Shown here piece after piece: positions 29,733 through 39,451 of a stretch of DNA of 64,000 nt (positions are counted from its first letter, which is position 1; the number at the start of each line of letters is the position of its first letter). The DNA is from an uncultured Thermoguttaceae bacterium. GTDB taxonomy: Bacteria; Planctomycetota; Planctomycetia; Pirellulales; Thermoguttaceae. The position numbers and the translations under genes are program-made. The stretch spans positions 212,760-276,759 of the forward strand of contig CALKER010000009.1 of NCBI GenBank assembly GCA_938084835.1. Reading direction: 5' to 3'. The notes below the pieces were generated by a model. It was not told the origin of the DNA. It worked only from the letters and a program-made list of their open reading frames with translations, and did not search any database.

Positions 29733-30653
29733 TTAGAAAGTCGCTGGCACATCATCGGCACCCGGCAGAGAACTTTGCGGCGATGAGGGTTGGGTGTCAG
29801 GCCGCTTATAGAATCGCTCGAGATTAATCCCGCCGCGAACTTCCTCTTCCAAAAGCTTCAGCCGGACTTCTAATCGTTGCAATTTCCGGTTAAGTAGCAT
29901 GATCGTTTTTTGAGGCGATTCCTCCCGGCGCGGGCGAGGAACCGACGGGTAGCCAAGATGTCGCGACAGCGCCGCAAATAAGTAGAGCGGATCTTTCTTC
30001 CGATTAGCTGCGGCAATTTTCCCTTCTTTTTCGCCGAACAAAATGGGCTTGCCAGGATCGCCAAATAACTGGCGATAGTATTCGCTCCGCAGAAAGATAA
30101 GATCAGCGATGTCTAGTAATCCGACTTGGTGACGCACCGTGAGGATCCATTCCCGCCAGTGGTCATCAAAAATTGGATCGCCGGCCATTGCCGTCAGACC
30201 CCGATCGTAACCGAGGCGATTCCGGCATAAAGTTTCAAATTGGTAAAGGAAGATACCCTGAGGACTTGCTCCCTGCACGCGATATTCCGCCTCTTTTTGT
30301 AGGACTTCCAAAGCGATGCGGAAGTCGAATCGGCCGTCGTCCTTTTCCGCCTCGTGGATGACAAAAGTTTGGAAGGGCGTAAAATAGTGGCTCAACCGGG
30401 CCATTGCCGTAGCAAAGCCCCCCGTAAGCCGCAGCTCCGCCGCCAAGAAATCCAGAGCTAAAGGCAATCGCGTGGTGGAGAGAATCTCCTGCTTTATCGC
30501 CTTAATGAGCTCCTGGGTGGAAAGATTTTCCTCTAAACGCTCGCGGAGGGTGCGGAAAAAGTACGCCTGCTCGATGTACTCTTCGCGATCCAGCAGCCGA
30601 GCCGGTCCCCCGATTTGCTTTTCGATATACGTCCACACTTGCGACATGCTCAT
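29733..30653 (-). CDS. Hypothetical protein, helical with C-terminal coiled coil
   Basis: I do not recognise this 306-residue protein. It has no signal peptide or membrane helix, so it is probably cytoplasmic. Residues 1-180 are mostly helical with many charged and aromatic residues (YIEKQIGGPARLLDREEY; FTPFQTFVIHEAEKDDGRFDF). Residues 180-235 continue with LLDIADLIFLRSEYYRQLFG. Residues about 250-285 (MLLNRKLQRLEVRLKLLEEEV) form a clear coiled coil, and the tail is Ser/Pro-rich. Codon use and length look like a real gene. It stands alone, 391 nt downstream of the FHA-cyclase gene on the same strand. ATG 30653 and ATG 30647 are both possible starts; neither has a strong ribosome-binding site. 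Confidence 0.75.
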   Translation of the reverse strand: MSMSQVWTYIEKQIGGPARLLDREEYIEQAYFFRTLRERLEENLSTQELIKAIKQEILSTTRLPLALDFLAAELRLTGGFATAMARLSHYFTPFQTFVIHEAEKDDGRFDFRIALEVLQKEAEYRVQGASPQGIFLYQFETLCRNRLGYDRGLTAMAGDPIFDDHWREWILTVRHQVGLLDIADLIFLRSEYYRQLFGDPGKPILFGEKEGKIAAANRKKDPLYLFAALSRHLGYPSVPRPRREESPQKTIMLLNRKLQRLEVRLKLLEEEVRGGINLERFYKRPDTQPSSPQSSLPGADDVPATF

Positions 30654-31044
30654 GGGCGATTGTACCGGTACCCGGCTGAAATGAATGTGGCTTAGCTAGC
30701 TTAATGACGGCAAAGGACTGTGTCTTGTGTTGAGTTCCCAAAAGCCACGGAAACTCACGGGAATCCTCCCACAATCTCAAGGTAGCCCCGCAGTGGGGTT
30801 AAGGGAAGTCCCAAGCAAAAATATCGCACAATTCAGTTCGCTACGTCCGCAGCCCCCTTGGCAACTGTTCCCAACGGAGCTTCAGCCATCTTTGCCACTA
30901 ATTATCCTCACGGCACCACGGTTCAAAGGTTGAGCGGAACACGGCTATGAAGGGACTTTTCGCGTGCGTCCCTTTTTAAATGACCCACAAAAAGCGTGCA
31001 AAGTGTGCAGCTAGCTGCTTAGCAGCTTTTCATTTAAGCTTAAG
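30654..31044. other. Spacer without recognised gene
   Basis: It lies between the hypothetical gene and the 3' end of the FHA-cyclase gene on the same strand. It holds the palindrome at 31013-31027 and no supportable reading frame. Confidence 0.5.
31013..31027. terminator. Palindrome after the cyclase gene, possible terminator
   Basis: AGCTGCTTAGCAGCT is a 7-base inverted repeat around a single base, about 18 nt beyond the stop of the minus-strand cyclase gene. On the plus strand it is followed by TTTTCATTT, but there is no upstream plus-strand gene to terminate, so the role is uncertain. Confidence 0.3.
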
Positions 31045-33024
31045 CTATTTCCACTGGCAGACGATCACTCCATCCCATCCGGGCGGCGCTTGACGGTTGT
31101 GCTGGACGATAAAGGCGATTAAGAAATCAGCCCCCATGTCTTCCGGGGGCAATTGGCGGAGGAGAGGATAGGCCACCGCCCATCGCCCCTCAATAAAAGC
31201 ATCAAGTGCTCGTTCGTAAATACGAATATGCTCATCGCTAAGAATTGGATCCTCGGAGGCGGGAGGACGGAGTTCGGCGATTTCCACAGACGACTTAATA
31301 CCGTACGGCCGTACACGTGCCAAACGTCGCACGCGAGCCACCGTCGTGGGTACCTCCTTACGAATGGCCTGGGCAGAAGTTTCATCCACGAGGATGGGCA
31401 CTCGAAATAATTTTGTCAGCCCTTCCAAACGGCTGGCCAAATTCACTACTGGTCCGAAGACCGTGATTTTTACCTGATCCTCCGTACCGATTTTACCGGC
31501 CACCGCTCGTCCGGAGGCAATACCGATGCCGACCTGGAACCTGCCTAACTCCGGGTGCTCCGACGCGATCATGCCCTCGAATTCACGCTGTATTGCAAGT
31601 GCCGCTCGACATACAGAACCCATCCAAGGTCGCTCCACCAACGGCCAGCCCCAAAAGCCCATGGCCGCATCGCCGTGAAAATCCCCGATAACACCCCCTT
31701 CCCGGAGGATCGCCCGCGACATCACTCCCAAGGCCTTTCCTACCCGTTGGAGAAGGCCCATCAAATTTTCCGCTTGTCTTTCCGCTTCCCGGGAAAACCC
31801 TCGCAGGTCGCAAAAAAGCACAGTCACAAAGGTCTCTCGCGGCGCAAGAACTTCCTCCCAATTGCTGCCTTCCAAGCGTTCGAGCAGACTCTGAGGCAAA
31901 AACTGGCGAAGCTGACTTTGTCGCCGTTCCAATTCCGCAAGGTTCCGCAGCGCACCCACGATGGCTGCCACGATTCCGGCAAATTTCATGTCGGACTTAA
32001 GTGTTTGGATGAGCTCGGGAATGGCGACGGCTTCCACTTGCTTGGGCCAGCTTCCGGCAACATAGAGGGCCAATCCCGAAAATGCCGCCGTCTTCACCGG
32101 CGTGCAGAAAGCCCAGTCAACTCCCTCCTGCATCGTAAACTCTGGCCGGGGGGCCAAGGACGAATCTCCGCTCAACTGTTTCCCAGAGGGAGTCAGTCCA
32201 GTCCGCCCATCCTGGTTGCCGATCCCGACTACTCTGGCTGGTCCCACGGGCTCAACTGGGCGACGCCACACGTGGAGCACAGTTTGGCCTTGTGCCATGG
32301 CCTCGCGGACCAAGCGCCGGCTTGGCTCAAAGTCGGAAAATCGGGCATGCCTTTCATCCCAATAGATGGTCTCGACGGAAATTGCCCCCGATACTCCCGG
32401 ACCGGGACCTGCCAGGTCCCCTGGTTGTTTGGAGGCCGAACAAACCCCGGAGACAGATACACCGAAGACACCCGCCTTCTCCGCGCCCCCATCCGGCACA
32501 AGCCTTACAACAGCAGCAAGCTCGGCCAGCGCGATGCCGCTAAGTAACATACTTACAAGCGAAGTAGACAGCTGAGTCATATCCGCTGCGCGGGCAATAA
32601 CCTCCGGAAGACGACTGAGCACTTCCAGCCGGCGATCCGAGCTGTGAAAAGAAACTGCCTCCAGATGCTCCGGGCGGAAAACTTCCCGATGCATAAGCTC
32701 CGCCCCCAACACGTGGACCAGAGGGATGTCTTCCAAAAAGGTAAAGGTCGTGGCCCCGATGACGAACCGATCGTTTGGGCGCAGTACCGCCTCCTGCACT
32801 TCCGCGCCGCGATAGTACACGGGATTGCGTGCCTCCGGGAGAACTCGAAGGAAAAGCAGCCCCGGCCGATAGAGCAAACTCACATGCCGGCGAGAAACTT
32901 GCGGATCCCAAGGTACCGCCCACGCGGTGGACACCGCCCGACCAACAACGACCTCTTCCCCTACCGGCAGTGTTCGCCGCCACCGCTCGTGCGGTTTCTC
33001 CCCTTGCGCCACAAGATCCGCCAT
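31045..33024 (-). CDS. FHA domain / class III nucleotide cyclase
   Basis: ATG 33024 follows AAAGGAGAGG at ideal spacing, giving 659 residues. Residues about 15-100 form an FHA phosphothreonine-binding domain (VVVGR, SRRHVSLLY, NPVYY). Residues about 130-350 look like a GAF sensor interrupted by a Gly/Ser-rich stretch (near 200-225 and 265-300). Residues about 400-560 form a class III cyclase. The first metal aspartate is in LFCDLRGF, the second in GDFHGDAAMGFWG, and the transition-state Asn/Arg pair in VNLASRLEG. The lysine that normally contacts the base (in DKFxGD) is replaced by Asp here (GDFHGD). The C-terminus has a short TPR-like tail. It would turn phosphoprotein binding plus a ligand signal into cyclic nucleotide production, if active. 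Confidence 0.9.
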   Translation of the reverse strand: MADLVAQGEKPHERWRRTLPVGEEVVVGRAVSTAWAVPWDPQVSRRHVSLLYRPGLLFLRVLPEARNPVYYRGAEVQEAVLRPNDRFVIGATTFTFLEDIPLVHVLGAELMHREVFRPEHLEAVSFHSSDRRLEVLSRLPEVIARAADMTQLSTSLVSMLLSGIALAELAAVVRLVPDGGAEKAGVFGVSVSGVCSASKQPGDLAGPGPGVSGAISVETIYWDERHARFSDFEPSRRLVREAMAQGQTVLHVWRRPVEPVGPARVVGIGNQDGRTGLTPSGKQLSGDSSLAPRPEFTMQEGVDWAFCTPVKTAAFSGLALYVAGSWPKQVEAVAIPELIQTLKSDMKFAGIVAAIVGALRNLAELERRQSQLRQFLPQSLLERLEGSNWEEVLAPRETFVTVLFCDLRGFSREAERQAENLMGLLQRVGKALGVMSRAILREGGVIGDFHGDAAMGFWGWPLVERPWMGSVCRAALAIQREFEGMIASEHPELGRFQVGIGIASGRAVAGKIGTEDQVKITVFGPVVNLASRLEGLTKLFRVPILVDETSAQAIRKEVPTTVARVRRLARVRPYGIKSSVEIAELRPPASEDPILSDEHIRIYERALDAFIEGRWAVAYPLLRQLPPEDMGADFLIAFIVQHNRQAPPGWDGVIVCQWK

Positions 33025-35026
33025 TAACCTCTCCTTTAGGCCATCCTACTCCTCCACGGGGTGACTTGTTCCGACGCACCAAGAAAATCTAACTTTGATT
33101 CCCCCAACCGAGGTATTGAATCAAGAAGGGATTTTGCGTTGGGCCCAACAACTCCGCCCGACGAAACCAGAATCGCGACCGATTATGACCCCACCCACGC
33201 ACGTCCTGCGAATCACGGTCGAAAATATTGGTTTCTGTCTTCCCTTACCATCTGTCAGCCAAAAAGTATGGGACCAAAAGACGTGTGAGCCTGCCGTTGC
33301 GGCAAGCAACGCGTCTTGAGCCAGGAGTCGATCTCCCACAAAAGCCTGTATCACCACCCCCTATCGGGTGGGTAAATTGAACTGTCGAATTGAACCCTGC
33401 CGACTCACCTTTTGCGTACGACACCTCGCCACAATGCGCTACGCATTCCACAGCGGGGTTTTCATCCGCCCAAAAATGGGGTTTCCACGCTTGATGCGGG
33501 ACTGCCTTGGCTAAAGATTTATCACTCGGGACTGTTGATGACTCCTCGCAGCAGATGTGGGGGCTGTATCGTCAAATTTCTTTACGAATTTTCGCCCACC
33601 ATCTTCAGGTCGAGCAGGAATCGTAGCCACTTCGAGAATTAAGATCAGGCCTTAATTTCTCGGCCAGTTTGCAATATCGGCCTTCCATTTGCCACAGTGA
33701 TCGGACCACGCCTGTCGGCTATTCGCGACGGATCCCCAACAAACCCCAGCGCAACTCCCGCACATCCGGGAAAAGCTTTGGTACGGCAAATTGATCTGCC
33801 TAGGCAAAAGATTCCGCACAAACGCATCTGGGGCTTATCCGAACTATTCACAGCCCCACCACCCCTCCGAGATGGGCCTGTCCCCCAATTTAGCTCATGT
33901 GTCCCTAGAGGAATTGCCCTCGATGAAGCCATCCGATCTGGCCGCCTTCATTAAAGGTATCCGCGTCCGGTGTCTTGGAGTACCACTTCGCGCGCGGAAA
34001 CTGCGTATTGCTCAACCAGAACTTACTGTGCCAGGCAGGAGTACCACTTCGCGCGTGGAAACTGCCCTACCACCTCGCGCGAGAAAATCGCAGTGTGGCC
34101 TTCGGAGCGAATCATTGACTCAGGCATGTGCCGGTGCCTGCGACCGCGGTGGAACATCTGTAAGAAACCTCCTGCGCGAGACTCCTATGCGAATTTCGCC
34201 CCGTGAAAGTTTCGCGAGTGACATTTGGCCGACACACATTGCGCCGATCTTCAAGCAGGTGGCCCCCTAAAGTTAGCAACAAGTCATGATGTGAAAACGG
34301 AACCTTTCTTGCGCGGAAGCAACATTTTCTGCTTCATGGGTCGTTAACGGCAAGGGACAGCTTCAACCAGGTCCCCTTCCCGGCCTTTTTGGCTGGGCGG
34401 TGGCTCTCCCAGGTGGCGATGGCTCTTCAATTTGATGGGCTCCGAGTACCTTTCGATCCACGCTGGACTATTTGGGTACCCCTCCGTGAGAACAACCGAC
34501 TTCAACCTCAAAGCGCGGCACGCCCCCGTTGCTGAGGTTCCCCCAGTCATTCGACAGCAATCCCTATCTAGCCATATGACGCGTAGAAGTTTGCCTTGAC
34601 GCTTTCTTGCTCATCGATAGACCGGCGGACCTTTGCGAAGAACTCACACAACCTGTGCGGAGCTGTCGGTCCTGTCCAGGAATTCTCCCGAAGCTGCGAG
34701 CTAGTGCACCTTCCAAACGCAAGCACGTTGAGGAGGGAGAACCTATCGGCTAAAGTGTAATTGAGGGTGATGGGACCGATAGGTTTCTGCGGCGGCCTTG
34801 GAAAGACAAATTGGCTCGGGGGGTTCGTTCTCCCCGATCTGGGTACTAAACGGATTAAAGGCACAGATAATCAGGCTTACAAAAAGCAGCCCTGACATTC
34901 CCAGGGCTAGGCGTCTTAAAACGGAATTATTTTCGCATCTCAGCTTGACTCGTTCGGGCTGTCGGGAACGTGCCGGAGCTGGAAGAGATCTGTCAACGAT
35001 TGCCCGCTTAAAGTGGGAGTGGATTG
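33025..35026. other. Two-kilobase spacer without recognised gene, with repeats
   Basis: It separates the divergent FHA-cyclase and TPR genes. No frame on either strand has recognisable motifs. The clear structure is the 28-nt direct repeat at 33977-34065 with a third partial copy to 34091. Shorter repeats such as AATTGAAC (near 33376-33396) and CGGGACTG (33497-33534) also occur. Confidence 0.5.
33977..34091. repeat. 28-nt direct repeat, two copies 61 nt apart plus a third degenerate copy
   Basis: Copies at 33977-34004 and 34038-34065 begin GGAGTACCACTTCGCGCG and end GGAAACTGC, with one C/T difference. The 33-nt sequence between them is unrelated. A third copy without the first four bases lies at 34068-34091 (20 of 24 matches), directly after the second. 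The second copy contains a small inverted repeat, CCAC and GTGG, around TTCGCGC. Confidence 0.85.
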
Positions 35027-38000
35027 ATGGACGGGCTTAGCAAGCGATGGGTCGGTTGGTTGTGCCTTTTGTTGTTGTTGGGTGTTGAAAGTCTGCTCTT
35101 TCCTCGGCAAAGTGCGGGGGCCGAAGAAGCCGAACGATTCGTCCGCGGACTGAAGGAGCGGGGGTACTACGACCTTGCCATCGAGTACCTTCAGGACATG
35201 CGTACCAATCCCCTGTGCCCGTCGAATTTCCGGGAGGTGTTGGACTATGAGCTGGCAACGACATATATCGAATGGATCACAAGCGGGGGACCTCGGACGG
35301 AGGAGGTGCTAGAACAAGCCCGGAGCGCTTTCGAGCGGTTTTTGAGGGAGTATCCCGCCCGGCCCGAGGTGGGTCAAGCAGCCTTCCAACTGGCTAATGT
35401 ACTTGTGGAACTAGGAAAACTGAAACGCCAGCAGGCAGAACAGCCGGGCCTTGCCCCGCCACAGCGCGATCGCCTCCTCGAGGAAGCTCGCCATCACCTT
35501 AAACAGGCCGAAGAAAGGTTTGCAGCTGCCGAACGCCGCGCTTATGAACGAGCCCGCACTCTCGAAGAAGAAGCTAAGAAAGATCCCCGACGGGAAGCAG
35601 ATCGCGATGAAGCCCGGCGCCAGCTTCTTCTTGCCAGAATCCATTTAGCGGGCGTTGTTTACGAACTTGGGCGAACTTATCCTTCAAATAGTGCAGACTA
35701 TAAACAACGCCTTCAAGACGCGCTCAAGCGATATGAGGAACTCTTCGAGAAGTATAAGGCATTTACGGCTGGTGCCTATGCGGGCATACAGGTGGGGCGA
35801 ATTCGCCGTGAACTCGGTGATTTGCCGGGCTCCGTGTCCATCTTAAAAACGGTCATAGCCTTGCTAAGTGGCGCTGAGGGCGATGATCGACTGGTGGCCA
35901 ATGAAGCCCGGGCAGAGCTCATGGAAACGTATATCGCTCAAAAGAATTTCAAAGAGGCGGTGGCGGTGGCCGAAGAGTGGAATAAGGAGGCCCGTCAAGG
36001 CGAGCAAAGTACACGGGAAGGGCTAATGATCGCCTTTGCCGCCGGCCGGGCTGCCCTGGAACTTGCCCGGCAGGCCAAACCTAACTCCCCTGAGCAACGG
36101 CAAAACGTCACCAGCGCACGACGCTATCTGGGGCAGGTAGCACGCTTCCCGGGATCCCTTCGTCGGGAAGCGCAAGCCTTGTTGAACGATCCCCTCTTTG
36201 GTCAGCCAGCACTATCGGACCGACAGTTACCCGCCACCTACGAGGAAGCCCGGGAAAAAGGCGATGAGGCCTGGGCTCGCCTCGTAGTGGGACTGGGGCG
36301 CTTGCAGCAGGCTAGCAACCCTCAGGAACGAAGCAAAATCGAAGAGGAGCTCCTCTCCGCTACTCAAGAAGCTCTCGACCTTTATGAGCTTAGCTTGCGA
36401 CTCCAGCCTGAAGAGCTTTCGGCGCAGGAACTGACCTTGATCCGTTTTCGCATGTGTTACCTCTTCTGGCTGAAGCAGGACTACTACCGAGCTGCCGTGC
36501 TGGGGGAATTTCTTGCGCGGACGAATCCGCAAAGTCCTCTTGCCAGGCAAGCAGCGGAAATAGCCGCCAAGGCCTACAGGGTGTTGTACATTCAGGCAAC
36601 CGTGCCAAAAGAGGAAAGAACCTTTGAGACTCAAAAATTGCGGGAGCTTGTGGCGTGGATGTCCGAAACTTGGCCCACGGAATCAGAGACAACCGAAGCT
36701 CGCATGATGCTGTTGGACACCGCCGTTGATAACCGGCAGTTGGAGGAAGCCCGCCAGGTATTAAGTCAAATTCCCGAGAATTCTCCCCGACGGGCGGAGG
36801 GAGAAATTCGCTTGGGCCAAGCCATATGGAGCTCGTATGCTCAAGCGGTGGATTTGGCCGCAGAAGTCCCGCCAGATAAGACCAGTCTGGAAGCCCTTGT
36901 GGAAGAGGCGCAAAAGTGGCTGGCCCAGGGATTGGAGCGGAAAAAAGCCCAGCTCGCCCAGGGAGGAAGCGTTGACTTCATCATGGTAACTGCCGCGAGG
37001 GAATTGGCGCGGGTATATTTGGAGTTAGGTCGGCCGCAGGAAGCCGTCCAATTGTTGGAAGATAGTAGCTTTGGGCCGCTCACCCTAATTCGCAAAAATG
37101 ATCCATTGGTCCAACGAGGCAATTTCGTTACGGATACGTTGACGTTGGCTCTCCGAGTGTATGTGGCCGTTCAAGACCTGGAGAGAGCCGAGGAAATCAT
37201 GGCCGAGCTCGAAAGGGCCGTAGCAGCTGCCGGCGACCGCGACGCTGCCCAAAGGCTGACCCAGGTCTACATCTCTCTTGCCCGGCAGCTTCAAGGAAGC
37301 CTCCGTCGACTTCGTCAGGAGGGGCGGGACCAGGAGGCGGAAACGCTTACCAAAGGTTTCGAGCTGTTCCTCACGAAACTCAGAGGTCGGGATGCCGGCA
37401 ACACCTTTACAACACTCAACTGGGTAGCCGAGACCTTCTACAACTTGGGGCTGAGTTTGGAGGGCGGATCCGAAAGCGAGCAAACTCGGGCACGAGAATA
37501 CTACAAGTCGGCGGCCAGTGTGTACTTGGACATTTTAAAAAAGATTCGGGCCGATTCCACAGGTCAATTTGCTCCCCCGGGTGCGGAACTCAGCGTGCAA
37601 TTACGGTTGGCCGCCGCTTTGCGGGGAATGGGCCAATACGAGCAGGCCATTAACTTATTGGTCAAGCTCCTTCAGGCCAACGAAAATCGCGTCAATGTTC
37701 AGGTAGAATTGGCTAAAACCTACCAAGCTTGGGGGGATGCGACGGATAAAGCCGAGTACTACCACATGGCTATCACCGGCGGCCACAAGCACGAAAACCG
37801 TAATGTTTTTTGGGGCTGGCAAGGAATCGCCCGCCGGGTCGCACCTTTTGCTCAGTACAAAAATATTTTCCACGAGGCTTGGTACAACATCATGTTGTGC
37901 CGCATGAAGCAGGCCCTCTTGCTGTCGGAACGCGACCCACGCCGGGCCGAGCTCCTTCGACAGGCAGAGACCGACGCCTTCCGGATTTATCAACTCTATC

Positions 38001-38143
38001 CAGATATGGGTGGGGAAGAAATGCGGGCCAAATACGATGCGCTTTTGCGCCGCGTGCAGAAGCTCCGTGGCATTGCTAACCCCTCCGGAATCGATGCGGT
38101 AGTTAAACCTTCGACCAGGGCAGTCTCACGGGCCGGTACTTGA
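35027..38143 (+). CDS. Exported tetratricopeptide-repeat protein (large)
   Basis: The 1038-residue protein starts at ATG 35027, with GGGAG seven bases upstream. The first 30 residues are a signal peptide (WVGWLCLLLLLGVESLLF, cleavage near SAGAEEA). The rest is almost entirely helical TPR-type repeats: YYDLAIEYLQDM, LEQARSAFERFLREYPARPE, AEERFAAAERRAYE, EEARQVLSQIPENSPRRAEG, QYEQAINLLVKLLQANENRV. It ends with AFRIYQLYPDMGGEEMRAKY. Such proteins act as extracytoplasmic binding scaffolds. A second, smaller exported TPR gene follows on the same strand after 246 nt, suggesting that they work together. In other planctomycetes large TPR proteins are often found with ExbB/ExbD genes (from general knowledge), but here that gene set lies elsewhere in the window. 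The partner and substrate are unknown. Confidence 0.85.
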   Translation: MDGLSKRWVGWLCLLLLLGVESLLFPRQSAGAEEAERFVRGLKERGYYDLAIEYLQDMRTNPLCPSNFREVLDYELATTYIEWITSGGPRTEEVLEQARSAFERFLREYPARPEVGQAAFQLANVLVELGKLKRQQAEQPGLAPPQRDRLLEEARHHLKQAEERFAAAERRAYERARTLEEEAKKDPRREADRDEARRQLLLARIHLAGVVYELGRTYPSNSADYKQRLQDALKRYEELFEKYKAFTAGAYAGIQVGRIRRELGDLPGSVSILKTVIALLSGAEGDDRLVANEARAELMETYIAQKNFKEAVAVAEEWNKEARQGEQSTREGLMIAFAAGRAALELARQAKPNSPEQRQNVTSARRYLGQVARFPGSLRREAQALLNDPLFGQPALSDRQLPATYEEAREKGDEAWARLVVGLGRLQQASNPQERSKIEEELLSATQEALDLYELSLRLQPEELSAQELTLIRFRMCYLFWLKQDYYRAAVLGEFLARTNPQSPLARQAAEIAAKAYRVLYIQATVPKEERTFETQKLRELVAWMSETWPTESETTEARMMLLDTAVDNRQLEEARQVLSQIPENSPRRAEGEIRLGQAIWSSYAQAVDLAAEVPPDKTSLEALVEEAQKWLAQGLERKKAQLAQGGSVDFIMVTAARELARVYLELGRPQEAVQLLEDSSFGPLTLIRKNDPLVQRGNFVTDTLTLALRVYVAVQDLERAEEIMAELERAVAAAGDRDAAQRLTQVYISLARQLQGSLRRLRQEGRDQEAETLTKGFELFLTKLRGRDAGNTFTTLNWVAETFYNLGLSLEGGSESEQTRAREYYKSAASVYLDILKKIRADSTGQFAPPGAELSVQLRLAAALRGMGQYEQAINLLVKLLQANENRVNVQVELAKTYQAWGDATDKAEYYHMAITGGHKHENRNVFWGWQGIARRVAPFAQYKNIFHEAWYNIMLCRMKQALLLSERDPRRAELLRQAETDAFRIYQLYPDMGGEEMRAKYDALLRRVQKLRGIANPSGIDAVVKPSTRAVSRAGT

Positions 38144-38389
38144 GCTGGCTTTTCGGGGATTGCCCGCGATTCGACTTCGGGCTGACTTTCCCGGAAATTG
38201 TAACAGGATGCCACTGTGGCAACACAGGCAAAATAGCTAAGTGGGCACGACAAGAATAAGAAGGGGGTTAGAAGACCAATCCGCGACAGAAAGTGGGAGC
38301 TTCTGCTTAAGCAAAGAAATTGGCCAGGTGTACCCAAGCCGAAATTTTATCCAACACCTTCGGATCTCGGGTTTTCAGAGGAGCAAACC

Positions 38390-39451
38390 ATGGGCAATAG
38401 GACACAAATTTGGCAAATAAAATGCGGTTGGGAATTATGCGTTCTTGTGTGTGTTGCGGCCGTCTGCTGGAGGGCCAGCTGGCCACAAGCAAAAGCAGAT
38501 ACCGTCCGCTATGGCGGGGTTACCGTAAGCGGAAAAATCATCCAGTCCGACGCCGAGCGGGTGGTGATCGATCGCGGCCAAAATCGGCAAGAAACCATCC
38601 ACCCGTTCCGGATCGAATTAGTGTTTTTCGACGAAGAGCCCAGCACTCTTCGCACCGCCAAGTTGGCTGCTGTGGCAGGAAGATTCGAGGAAGCTTTAGC
38701 CGGATTGGAGCGAATTCAGCTGCCCGATAATGTGGATGCCAAGGTAAAACAAGAGATGGATTACCTGCAAGCCCTTTGCCGCTGGCGGCTGGCAGAGGCA
38801 TCCGCCAATCCTCAGGTAATGAAGGAAGCGGCCGATCTCTTGGAACAATTCATCAAACAAAATCCGCAACATTACCGCTTGTGGCAGGCTGCCGAAGGGC
38901 TTGCCCAGCTCCTGCTTAGTTTAGGTCGACAGGATGAAGCTCAGCAATACTTTGCTCTCCTGCAGAAAGCCCCTTGGCCGGAAGTTCAGCTTCGGGCGCA
39001 GCTTGCGTCGGCAAGGGCCGCACTAGCCGCGAAAAATTTCACCGAGGCGGAAAAGCTCTTCGATGCACTCGTCGCTCAAAGCGGAAACGAAGAGCGTCTG
39101 CGGCAAATGGCCATTGTGGGAAAGGCCCGGGTACTGGCGGAAACTGGGCGGTCCGATGAGGCAATTCGCTTGATTCAAGAAACCCTTCAAGCCATCAGGC
39201 CGGAAGATATCCCGCTTCGGGGCCAAGCTTACAATGCCCTCGGGCTTGCTTATCGCAGGGCCGGAAAAAATAAGGAGGCTATACTCGCGTATCTCCACGT
39301 GGATTTGCTTTACTCCAATGTGCCGGCTGAGCACGTGGAGTGTCTCGAAAATCTCGTCGAACTTTTTGCCCAGGTCGGTCAAAGAGAACGGGCCGAAGCC
39401 GCTGCCGCCGTGCTTCGCGAGCGCTATGGTCGCACTCCGGGTGGATCGTGA
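38390..39451 (+). CDS. Exported tetratricopeptide-repeat protein (small)
   Basis: ATG 38390 is preceded by GAGGAG at seven bases. The 353-residue protein has a signal peptide (CVLVCVAAVCWRASWPQAKA). A short beta-rich N-terminal domain follows (VRYGGVTVSGKIIQSDAERVV, HPFRIELVFFDEEP). TPR-like helical repeats run from about residue 85: AGRFEEALAGLERI, GRQDEAQQYFALLQ, ETGRSDEAIRLIQETL, AYNALGLAYRRAGKNKEAI, VGQRERAEAAAAVLRERYG. It is 246 nt downstream of the large TPR gene and probably functions with it at the periplasmic face. Nothing in the sequence names the cargo. Confidence 0.82.
   Translation: MGNRTQIWQIKCGWELCVLVCVAAVCWRASWPQAKADTVRYGGVTVSGKIIQSDAERVVIDRGQNRQETIHPFRIELVFFDEEPSTLRTAKLAAVAGRFEEALAGLERIQLPDNVDAKVKQEMDYLQALCRWRLAEASANPQVMKEAADLLEQFIKQNPQHYRLWQAAEGLAQLLLSLGRQDEAQQYFALLQKAPWPEVQLRAQLASARAALAAKNFTEAEKLFDALVAQSGNEERLRQMAIVGKARVLAETGRSDEAIRLIQETLQAIRPEDIPLRGQAYNALGLAYRRAGKNKEAILAYLHVDLLYSNVPAEHVECLENLVELFAQVGQRERAEAAAAVLRERYGRTPGGS

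Noticed and set aside
29284..29736. Plus-strand gene of 150 codons
   Set aside because: It contains one copy of the 61-nt repeat, has no motif or ribosome-binding site, and has spacer-like composition.
33977..34091. CRISPR array
   Set aside because: The 28-nt repeat and 33-nt gap have the right size, but there are only two full copies, the third copy abuts the second, and no cas gene is in the window.
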